Shown here: piece after piece, positions 35,318 to 46,200 of the stretch
How positions within the stretch are numbered: position 1 is the stretch's first letter
Layout of the letters: each line of letters opens with the position of its first letter
NCBI GenBank assembly: GCA_030386875.1
Contig: CM059577.1
Span: 22,083,038 to 22,147,037 of the forward strand
Length of the DNA: 64,000 nt
Direction: 5' to 3'
From: Morinoia aosen
Taxonomy: Eukaryota > Arthropoda > Malacostraca > Amphipoda > Talitridae
The notes under the pieces: generated by a model
What the model saw: only the letters and a program-made list of their open reading frames with translations
What the model was told of the DNA's origin: nothing
The model's database searches: none
Position numbers and translations under genes: made by a program

Positions 35318-37720
35318 GGAGATTTTAACGTAGATCTGACAAATAAAAACAATCAGCCAAACAAGATGCTGCACAGACTTAATCTCTTTCAAATGGTCCA
35401 AGAACCAACGCGAATTACCAACACTTCCAAAACTCTTCTTGACCTAGCAATTACAAACAATCCCCAAGCAGTACTCAGCACAGAGATCTTACCGTCCTTT
35501 TCTGATCACCATTCGGTAGAATGCCAAATCAATATTGCAAAAGAGAAACAGAAATCTAGTTACATTACATATCGCACGAATAACCACTACTCCCCTGAAA
35601 TATTTCAAGAAAAGCTATTAGACAGATGGAGTGAATTTCAAGGCATGGCAAACACCGATGATGTCAATCTACAAGTTTCGCTTCTCAACGAAAATTTCGC
35701 ATCAGCTCTTAACGAATGCGCACCTTTCACTACGAAGAAAGTTAAGCCAAGAATTTCTAAATGGATAACAGATGAGATAAAACGGTTGAGCAGAGCTAAA
35801 AGAAATTTGCAGCGTGAGTACAAACTGAATAAATCAGGCAGTACGCGTCGAAAATTATATAAAGATCATGAGAAGATCCTACGAAGAAAAGTTAAGGAAG
35901 CAAAACGGGACTACTTCCACAAAGAACTCTTTGCGGCAAAACAAAACCCAAAAAGAACTTGGGAAATCATTAGAGAAGTTGCTCAGTATAAAAATTCAGA
36001 CTGCAAAAGCACTTTTGACAACCCCTCGAAAATGGCGAATGACTTTAACACTTTCTTCTCAAAAGTTGGCGAAGATGTTTTCAATGAAGAATCCAGGACA
36101 GTTTCAGACACATCTACAGGGGCAATTCTGAGAGATGTTTCATCCCCAATTAGTAGAAACAAATGGAGACCAAAGCCGGTTAGCGTCATAGAGATACGAA
36201 AAATCTTATACTCACTAAAGAATACTATAAAGCGACTGGACATGATGGCATAAGCCTCCAACATATAAAAGACAGCTTCCCTGTCACAGCACCCCTCATT
36301 CGCTTGATAATAAATACATCTACAGCCACAAACAAGTTTCCCGATCAATGGAAACTATCCATTATTAAGCCATTACATAAATCTGGTGATATCGACATGG
36401 CGTCAAACTACAGACCAATCAGTCTCCTGCCTGTTTTGTCCAAATTATTAGAAAAAGTGATAACAAACCAGCTCTCGTCTTACATGGACGAGTCACATGT
36501 TCTGCATCGCAATCAATATGCATACAGAAGGAATACCAGTACTTAGGATGCCCTGTTAAACATAACAGAAAAAATTTACAATGATATTGACCAAAAAAAA
36601 TTAACTCTATTACTATTGCTTGATCTTTATAAAACTTTCGACAATGTTGAACATAAGAAACTTCTACAAAAAATTTCAAACCTCAGAATAGACACTCAGC
36701 GGTTTGAAAGCTACCTACTAAACCGCTCTCATGCTGTGTGTTTGAATTAAAAAATGTCATCATTCATACCAAATAATTTTGGCGTTCCTCAAGGTTCAAT
36801 CATCGACCCGCTCCTATTTTCAATTTTCATCAACGATTTCCCCACCATGCCGGCAAACACAAAAATGTCAATGTATGCTGATGACGTACAAATTGCCATG
36901 ACAAACTCAACAGCGGATTTAAAAGAAACACAAGCGAACGCTGAAAACCTTCTGAGAAATCTGAAGTTGTGGTATGACCACAATGGCCTCAAACTTAATG
37001 CAAGTAAAACGCAATGCATTTTTTTTTGGATCACAGAATGCGACTGAAAATTTACCACCATTCAAGCTATCATTTGGAGACGATGCAATTGAACCATTAG
37101 ATAAGGTAAAAAGTCTTGGTATTTGGTTTGACAAAAATATGACTTTCAATTCACACGTAGAAACAATGTGCAACAAAATTAACGGAACCTTAATGTTCTT
37201 TCATCGCATTAAGAACACACTTGACGAAAAATCTAGGTTATTAGTGATTCAGTCATTAGTTTTATCGCGTCTGGACTACTGCAGTCTTGTGTGGGGAGAT
37301 TTACCTCGATATTGTCAGGAACAGTTGCAAAAATGTGTAAACTTCGCCGCCAAAGTGGTATGCAAAGGAAATTTCTAAAAATACGATCATGTCACCCCTC
37401 TTTTTAAGAAAACTCGACTGGATCCCAATACCGAACAGATTCATGATCCAAAAAACTCGACGAGTGTTCTCCTCTCTGTACCTCCCCCAAAGTAATGCAG
37501 AGGTGAGGTGGTAAAAATTTTTCCATCTAATACCCCAAACAAAAAACCAAATCGAAGGAATGACGTTTTAGTCAGTTACCGTTCGTCTAACGTGGGACAA
37601 AAAGCTCTCTCAGTTTCTGGAGCTTTTTTGTGGAACAAGCTTCCCCAGCATATTAAAAACTCTAAAACTGTAAAAGAATTTAGAGTAAATGTGTCACGCT
37701 ATTTTGCATCTCTGTCATAG
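35318..37720 (+). pseudogene. LINE 2: 5'-truncated, broken endonuclease-RT ORF (CR1/L2/jockey-like)
   Basis: Begins inside the endonuclease at GDFNVDLTNKN and continues through SDHHSV. The linker follows, then RT blocks WKLSIIKPLHKSGD, NYRPISLLPVLSKLLEK, a decayed LLLLLDLYKTFDNV, GVPQGSIIDPLLF and the catalytic YADDVQI (about 36875). A thumb region, LGIWFDKNMTFNSHV, and LVLSRLDYCSLVWG complete it. No RNase H is seen. Breaks: a frameshift near 36225, TAG at 36544, TAA near 36748, a frameshift in the T-run near 37020, TAA at 37376 and a further shift after it. Clade assignment rests on domain style only. Confidence 0.85.
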
Positions 37721-39604
37721 GACCTGCAGCATTTCGGTGTGAATTTCCCATTTACCAGAAATATTAATTTTCCTGAAATTTCTGTTAGAAAATCAGAAAC
37801 TATTTCATTTTACGTTTGCTAAGCCATTCGTTTACTCATCTTACCTATTTCTGTCGACAATAATGAGCACCAGAGCCGTCAGTTCAATGCAGCAGAACGA
37901 ACGTTTTTTTCCATAATGATCAGTATTTCCTCATCTTTATTTTGTTATTTTATTTTTTCTCTTTTCTGTATTAATATTTAACGTCCGTATGACAAACATA
38001 CCCTGAAATACATTTTGTATGTACACCAATATACAGGTTTATAGATGTGAGGGTTGTGCAAAGTTTTAATGAACTAAATTTTGGCTAACGTTGTTTCGCT
38101 ATTTCAAAATCATTCTCGAAGATGTTTTCTATCGATTTCGGCTGAGCTGGGGGGAGGGGGTAATTTAAGCATTTAATTTAGTATTTTTATTTTTTTTCGG
38201 GCGTTCAGCGCACACTAGCACTGAACTTTCAAATCGGAAAAAACTCTAAATTTCTGTAATTAAAATGATCACTTTGGACCATTGCCTAATCTACCCATAT
38301 GTGCCAAATTTTGTAAATATTCTCCACTCAGATGTGATAGCCGGCCACATTGTTACCCCATTTAATCCCATGCACACATGTCCGTATAATGCTGAAGAGT
38401 TGTGTTGTTTCTTGACTGTAACCTGAATTTTCTTAAAAATTTCTATGAAGAAATTAAAAACCAGTTCATTTTTACGTTTTTTCGAAGCCTTCTTTTCCTT
38501 TTAGTTATTTTTTTCCGAATAATTTCTTAGGATTACAGTGAGCTCAACTGTCATTTTCGGTGTAGTAGATGGTAGGTTGTTTTTATCCTTTTATTTTACT
38601 TATGTATTTTTTTCTTATAATTCATTTTCAATAAGTAATATATATTAATATGTGTGTGTACGTATGTAGGTATATACACTGCATATATCTTCATAAATAG
38701 ATATACATGTTTCTATTTCATTTCTTTACGCAAAAAACATCCGGTTAATACATTTATTGCACTAGCGAAATGATTCAAAAATAGATCTATCACTTCCCCA
38801 GAGGGCGTTTCTGTGAATCGTATTAATGACAAATACAATTAATGAAATAAAGCGCAATTTGAGCATATGAATCGTGGTAAAAGTTTCTTTCTGTCCGTAT
38901 GTTGTACAAGCTATGAATTTTGATGTTGAGTATATGTTTGTTTACGCATTTCTGCTAAAATTTTGTAGATATTTGTTAATCATGAGTGGTAACCCGCTTA
39001 CACTGTATCTCCATTTTATCCCATGTACCCATGTCCGCATGATATTGCTGAGAATATCGAGAAGATATGAAATATGTTTTTTTGGTGTTGTTGTTGTTCC
39101 TCGGCGGTAACTTGATCTTTCTTAAAATTTCTTTATCTATTATCTATTTGTACACCTCTGATATTTTGTTTCTTAGTGCACCTCGTATAGTTTGCCTATT
39201 ATTATGCCTCGTATGGCTTGTCTATTTGTACACCTCGGATGGTTTATCAATTAGTTCTCCTCGTATGGAACTTTCGTTAGACTATTAGCACGCCACGTAT
39301 GGTTTGTCTATTAGTACACCTCGTATATTTGGTACATTAATATGCCTCGTATGGTCTATCTATTTGTACACCTCTGATAGTTTGTCTATTAGTACACCTC
39401 GTATAGTTTGTCTATTCTTATGCCTCGTATGGCTTATCTATTTGTACACCCCTGATGGTTTGTCAATTAGTACTCCTCGTATGGAACTTTTGTTTTAGGA
39501 CGTCCTATATTAAGAAACTTTTAAAAGCCAATATGTTGGCATGTATCTCATGTGGCAACTTGGAAAATAAACGTTTTTCTTTCTTTCTTTCTTTCTTTCT
39601 TTTC
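37721..39604. other. Possible LINE 2 3' region and tail
   Basis: No gene is seen. If LINE 2 extends to the AACTTGGAAAATAAACG sequence followed by a TTTC microsatellite (39576-39604), this 1.9-kb stretch is its 3' untranslated region, unusually long for the group. Otherwise it is unrelated intergenic DNA. Confidence 0.35.
39145..39490. repeat. ~26-bp degenerate tandem repeat
   Basis: About a dozen units of TTTGTCTATTAGTACACCTCGTATGG in variable form. AT-rich, with no coding sense. Confidence 0.7.
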
Positions 39605-40328
39605 TAGCCTGAGCATACAAGTATCGTCTGTGTATTAGCAATGAATTCTGAGAAGTTATAGATTTCGGTGTCAGACTCTCGCCCGGAATCTTATACAGTT
39701 AAATTTTAGCATTGTGTTTTGGATCACTCGGCCCTAAACAGCTAAGTGGGCGGAGCGTGGGCAGGCGGTAGTCCTTACACAGGAAATTTTGCTACAGCGG
39801 ATATCTTAAGTATACCAGATGAAGAGATTATTAATGATATGAGATCATCGTCGTTCGGGTACCATACTCATTCTTTTTAACCATCAATTCAGTTTAATGT
39901 TCAGTATTAATACTTCAGAACTATACGCAACATTGCCTAACGTTAAACTACTCAAAACTTTGCCATGACTTTGATTTTGATCTCATAGCGTTAGCTTAAA
40001 ACAAGAAACATTATTATCCAACTGAATCAGATTTGATCTAATAAGACAATAATAATAAAATTCCACTGTTGTGTTCGAGCTTCATGTTTAGGCTGAATTT
40101 TTTGTTAACGAGTATCTTGTGGAAGAATTGGTGCGGATCCGAACTGCTTCAGGATGACCTCGAGCCCCGTGTGGGTGCGGGTTGTCGCTTTCATCATTGC
40201 AGCTGAACAGGGCTTGCGGGTATGCAATTCAGCATAAGATACGAATTTAGAAATCAAAGAAAGAAAAAGAACGGCCAAATATAGGATAAAATTACTGCGA
40301 AAAATATTTCAGATGCGAGCTAAAGCTG

Positions 40329-40489
40329 CCATAGACGATCAATTTAATTGTCAATAATGAATATTGACAATTTACTTGATCGTCTGTGGACTTGATTGAC
40401 GACCGTCAAATAATTGACTTAGTGGGCGAAAAAAAATTTCATCAATATATTGAGTCAATGATATTGACAATTTAATTGATCGTCTATGG
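40329..40489. mobile_element. 161-bp MITE with three CGATCAATT blocks
   Basis: A 28-bp terminal inverted repeat, CCATAGACGATCAATTTAAT-, at 40329 and its inverse at the right end, with one mismatch. A third copy follows the left end as an immediate hairpin (TATTGACAATTTACTTGATC). The superfamily is not determined. Confidence 0.65.
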
Positions 40490-41815
40490 GCCTCACAATG
40501 AAAAAAAGTTGTCGTTATTGACTCAAGAGCTGCAGTAGGGCGATTATTGACCCACCACTTCCGAGCTCATCTCTTGCGAGGTATCCCACATACGAAGTAT
40601 TTCAAGTTCCCTCGATGAGGTCGCCTCTCAGTCGCACGCCGACGCTTGGCGTGTCAACATCACAATTAGTCATGTGGCTGGCGTAATAGGCCTATATCAG
40701 AGCAGGCTTTATATAGTATGTTATAGGCAATTAATTTTCTTTTAATTCTGGAAGACATACGTTAAGATCAGTGCTTGCTCCGAGCCGTTCAAAACAACAC
40801 GAATAAAAAACACCTTTATCGCTTTTTTATATCTCGTGGTTTACCCGTTGCAGCTACATGTCTAACTTGTTTGTTAGTTCATGATTTGATTGAAAAATTA
40901 GGTCTAAATTAAACGCGAGACTCTAATTTGGAGAGCGCGGTAGCTTAGCTGTGTGCTCAAGTTTGATGGCGGTTCATTTGAGCTCCAAAGCCTATTACTT
41001 TTTGCGAAGACCCTGCTAGCTCTGCTGGTGAGGTCTATCTGGGGCGAGGGTGTTAGTCAATTACTCACCAGAACCATTAATATTTGCATTGTTCGCTCTT
41101 AAACGGAAACACGGCAGCAAGGGCAAAATAATGAAGTTATAATTTTCGTAGTTTTATTAAAAAAATTTGCACGGTCAGAGTTTTGGATGATTTGCAGTTT
41201 TGGAGCAACCCAAAAGGCAATATGATAGAGTCGGGAATGTGAGCAACACAACATCTGAGGGTGGCGCAGAACGCTAACATGATGTAACGTCCTTCTGCCC
41301 ACCGACCTGTCTACTTCCGTTGAAGAGGTGTACTTCTTCTGCTGAATTACCACAGTTTTGGAAGCGTGAATGGCATTTTAATTTTGACTAGTGAAATAAC
41401 TTATAGGCGGACAAGCGAAGAATTAATCACATTTAAAAATTATTAATCGTAGAATTTGTCAATTGTAAAATATCTCGATTAAATAATTTTTTATTTAAAG
41501 AGTTTCCCAATTGAAGAACTTGTCATGTATAAAATTTATCCATTATAGAAGTATAACGTGTACATTTATTAAGAATCAAGCAAAGTAAATCTATGACGAA
41601 GTTCAGTAAAATAAATTCATTAGGAATTTCAACAAATGAAGTTTGTATAGAACAAAATGTCAAGTCGTGAACAAATGAACAAGTCGCGAGGCGAGCTAAT
41701 TAAAGAAGCATTGAGGAAACCACCAGGCGCAGACGAAGAATGGATACGCATTTTATTTTTTCTGCCGAGGCATCAAGGATTTTAGCCGTCCAAATATAGC
41801 TCTTGCATAGAGCGG

Positions 41816-41898
41816 ACAAAATTATAGCTGCAACGGCAAAAAAGTTAGATACCGTATTACCGAGCCTAACTTTTTTGCCGTTGCAGCTATAATTTTGT
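41816..41898. repeat. Perfect 32-bp inverted repeat, 19-nt loop
   Basis: Arms 41816-41847 and 41867-41898 are exact complements, built around ATAGCTGCAACGGC and AAAAAAGTTA. No target duplication or flanking element is visible. Confidence 0.85.
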
Positions 41899-41944
41899 TT
41901 ACATTCTCAATGCATTAGCCGCAACTGAAGTTGCTGTAGCTCGG

Positions 41945-42080
41945 CAGGGCCACCGCTAGGGCCTTAAGGGTCCTCTGGCGAGGGAAATTTGCTGGCCGCT
42001 AAGGCCTTAGGGGTCTTTTGGCAAATGAAATTAGCCGGCCGCTATGGCCTTAGGGGTCCTCTGGCGAGGGAAATTAGGAC
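41945..42080. repeat. ~54-bp minisatellite, three units
   Basis: Units carry GGCCGCTAAGGCCTTAGGGG followed by TCCTCTGGCGAGGGAAATT. Copies are about 90 percent alike by eye. Confidence 0.75.
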
Positions 42081-42084
42081 CCCA

Positions 42085-43120
42085 TTGCAATAAGTCGGCG
42101 CGGCTTACCAGATGATGAAGTCCACGAAAGGTTACTACCTCCCGTAGTCCGCGTAATCCTGGAGGTGCTAGACTCGAGTTGTGCCGACTACTGTGCCGTT
42201 ACATATAGGTTCGAGATGAACAAATCCGTGTTTGTATCATTCGGAATAGTTACACGAGTCGTAAGAGCACTTCAGCATGGAACAGGAAGGGTAGCCTATT
42301 GCAAGCTGACTGAGGACGTGCCAGCCTTGAGGCCGCCATAAGTTAGTTGGTAAAATATCGAGACCGAAGAAGTGACGGCAATTCGAAAGCTCATCTCTGG
42401 GTAATGTTTGTCTGTTACCTGCCGTCTGTCTCTGCGCTGAGTCTTTATGCGACTCCTGCTAGCAACTGCACGTAACGTAGCTGGGGAGAACACGAAATTT
42501 GCATCGCACAGCTGTGTACAACACAGAATATGCATCAAATGATTGTGTAGAAAATTTGAGAGGCTTTACATAGCAGAGTAGAACTCGAGAAATGCATCAC
42601 ACAGCTGTGTAGAACACAATGATGGTGTACATGCTACATACGCAGTCGGAATACCTTAGATGAAATATGAATTTTGCACACAAACCGTTTCAAAGACCAG
42701 TTATTAGCAGTTAAGTCGTTTTTTTCATTTTGCTTTGACGTTTTTTTAAGTTCAAGCTGCTTATTTTCAGCTTCTTGCTTTGTGACGAAGAAAACATTGA
42801 TGCGTCGGAGTTATCGCATCAATGAGGTCGATCAAGAACTTGAAGTTCATTTCATGGCTCCATGAAGTTGCGTACCTTGAATTTGAGGCCCTGTCTTGAT
42901 TAGGCGGCTGTATCGCTGCGCAATAACAGCTGCTATGCAGCTGGTCTATGTTAAAAACCCCTGCCAGCTGTTGTACAGTTGTGGAGGGCCAATTGCCGTA
43001 TAATAGCTGTAGGGTTCTAGTGTGAAGCCTCACGATGTCAGCATAAATTGTTAGCGGAATGTAAGCGTTCTACGCACGCTTGTGCATACTAATCTGAAAT
43101 TCAACGCCACAACTTTTCAG
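42085..43120. other. Upstream region of the receptor gene
   Basis: No gene is recognised. The final bases AACTTTTCAG form a 3' splice site 12 nt before the receptor ATG, so the promoter and a 5' untranslated exon probably lie here or further upstream. Confidence 0.4.
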
Positions 43121-43132
43121 AATAAACCTACA

Positions 43133-43223
43133 ATGACGGCGCCGACTCTGCTCGGGCACCGCGCGAGGGTGGTCCTGGTGATGCTGCTGTGGCTGCAGCC
43201 GCTGTCGACTGCTGCGTATAGAG
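43133..43223 (+). CDS. Receptor exon 1, signal peptide
   Basis: Encodes MTAPTLLGHRARVVLVMLL, then WLQPLSTAAYR: basic residues, a hydrophobic core, and small residues at a likely cleavage site. Only a phase-1 end fits exon 2, which puts the donor at AGAG|GCGAGT, a GC donor. The ATG is 12 nt after a 3' splice site. Confidence 0.7.
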
Positions 43224-46200
43224 GCGAGTGTGTGTTGGAGCAGTCAACCCGGTTATGGAAGCAAGTGTGTGTTGTATCTAGATTAGACGTTATTTTAAGC
43301 CTACCTAACCCCAATAAAGGTATATCAAAGAGAAGAAGGAAGAAGGTACCATTCAGTATGGAGATATGGGAACGCAGAATATATGCACAAAGTGCATAGA
43401 AACAGTAAGTTGAGAAAGAAGTTCACGAAACAATATTTGTTGTTAGTTTGAGACTTGGTTTCCATTTGAAGATCGAAGTACTGTGTAATTTTTTTCTCCG
43501 CAAATACTGAGAGCGTAACACGTACGTAAAGATCGACTCAAACTATATAGGTTATAGGCGAGACTGCCTGTGACCTCCTTTTGAGTCAAGTAAGATATAC
43601 AAGATCAAGCAAAGAGAGCGCAGCTTCGTTAAACCTTATTAAGACGTTGGCTGTGGTGGATTAAACTGAAGTTTAATATCCAACCAAAATTGGAAGTGAA
43701 ATTTATTCAGCAAACTTGAAAATAACAAGCATTAAGTGGGTCGCGCTTTCATTTAGCTTTGATTTAGTATTGATGAAAATTGAGTTTATGACGACTAGTC
43801 GGTGAACAACATTATGAAATCCCCTCTGTAAACACCGGCGGCTCGCACCGCGGTGAAAGTGTGAAAAGGAGAAACTAATAATGAAACAAAAAAATACTTA
43901 AACCACTATAATTCATAATAAATGCAATATTTATGTGCAAAATTTGGATAAGAGGGATTTTAAAATCTGCACAGCCTGGTGTGGAAACAGTATCTAAAGC
44001 ATATACGAAGAGCATTTCTTTTCATACATTGCCTGGCGCGTGGTAAACTGAAGTTAAATAGTCGACTCAAATTAGATTTACTTTTTGAGATCATTTTTGA
44101 TAATAAAAAATAAATAAATCACGCCTTAATTTAGTTTTTATAAAATATTTATGAAAATTGAGTTCGTGATTGCTGGCCGGTCAGAAGCATAATGAAAATC
44201 TCATCAGTGACCGCCGGTGGATCCGTCGCAAACGAAGTGTCGACTTTGAGGTCGACACTTCACGCAAAGCTTTCAATACTGGTCTGGCATTGAGTAATAC
44301 TAAAGAAGTACAACTAAATACCGCTTACAAAGGTTACTACGTATGCCATGAGAGGTTTCGGCGTGTGGGGCCTTCATTTTCTTGAAAAAGATAATTTTAT
44401 TGGGGTTGATTTTGACCCGTTATTCTAGAATTCTTCAGAGTTTGCTCTATCAACGAGTCGTTGAATTCTCCCCGGACCATAATTCTGACGATGTAAAACT
44501 GTGCAACATTGGATGTTCCTCGAGGTTCCCTGTCAGTCGCCGGGATGTGTTTTCAGTTCAAGTATTAAAAATTTACATTTCCAATAACTCACGAAATTAA
44601 TATGTCAATTGACTTAACTGAAAAATGGCCAAATTCCAAAAGTAACTTCAAAACTACGTCGAGCAATGACTGCCAAAATCTCTATCAACTCATTCTCGTC
44701 CAGTGGAGAACAACATTCACTTTTGAAATAGCTCTAGCATAATTTATTTCTTGTTAAATTAGTACCTTAATGTGATTTATGAAGTTCACACTCAGTGATA
44801 GTTCCTACCTCATTCTGGTGTCGGTAACACTCCCGCCCGCGCCAGCTTATCAAAGGTGGTGGTTGAAATAACAACGTAAAGTGAGAAAAAATTTCAGGTG
44901 GCAAGAAGCTTGAAATTCAGGCTTTTAATTGTAACTTTGAAACTGTTCCTTCAGCCGTGAGGGTGGAGTTCCAGGGGGACCGAGTGGCGTCCACGGACAG
45001 CCTGCTGCGGTGGACGGGCCCCCCACTGCCCCCCCTGAGGGCGGTGACCACCTGCGCTCGGTTCCTCGTCACCCAGGGCAGGGAGCTCTACCCCCTCGTG
45101 TCCTATGCCACACACACCTTCGACAACGAGCTTCTCGTCCGTGAGTCGCCTGTTGAGGTGTGGTGTGCACGTCGTGCCAACCTCGCTTATTGAAAAAACC
45201 CGAACAGTTTATTTTCCATACGACTGAAGTTTCCGTAAGACTAAAATTTTCATACGACTAAAATTTCCATACAAGTCAAATTTCCATACGACTAAAATTT
45301 CCATACGAGTAAAATTTCCATACGACTAAAATTTCCATACGACTAAAATTTCCATATGACTAAAATTTCCATATGACTAAAATTTTCTAATTTCGAGAGG
45401 CTGTTATAGCGGATAAAAAATCGCAACCTATGCAAACAAAATTGTGAGCATATTTTGAGAATTAAGATTACATGAGTCAAAAGCTAATGAGAATTTAATA
45501 ACTCTGTTAGTCGTTAGGAAGTGAAATGCTCTTACGTACTTGTTCATAAATGCGTTAGCTAATTAATCACGAGTGTGATTATAACACTTCTTATAACACT
45601 TATCTCCATCACTTGCAGGATCAATGCCAGTAGTTCTTATTCACGTTGTGGCTCTTCCAACATGTTTCAACTCAGCTATGCAAATTTGGTGACAGTGCGT
45701 GATTGAAGTTTGTTTTCAGATACCTGGAACAAACGGTCAAGTTTGTATGCTTTAGTCTCCAGATACCCAAAACTAACAGTGAAGTTCGTATGCTTTAGTC
45801 TCCAGGTACCCAAAACTAACAGTGAAGTTTGTATACCTTAGTCTCCAGATACCCAAAACTAACAGTGAAGTTAGTATGCCTTAAGGGCCGTTTACACTGG
45901 TCTACATTTTGCTGCAGGCTCACGTGTAGACGCCTCGTGTGGAGCTTCACAAGAGACATGTGCGTTTAGACTAGACACCATTGGAGCGAGCCATGGAGCG
46001 CGCGCTGCTCAACAGGGCTGCCACTCTAGATATTATATAGCTAGTTCTAGATGTTTTTGCTGAAGCCTAGATGTAAAATTTCGAACCTAGATATTAGCTA
46101 CAAAATCTATATAGTTTTTTCAGCGTGCTAGAAATTTTCTAGCTAGAATTACATTTAAGCTATGTATATGATAGATTACTGTAAATTCGAATTAGGAATT

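Noticed and set aside
40930-41000. tRNA gene or SINE head (GGTAGCTTAGCTG and GGTTCATTTGAG words)
   Set aside because: The A-box-like word is fair, but the B-box-like word lacks GGTTCGA and no cloverleaf could be drawn.
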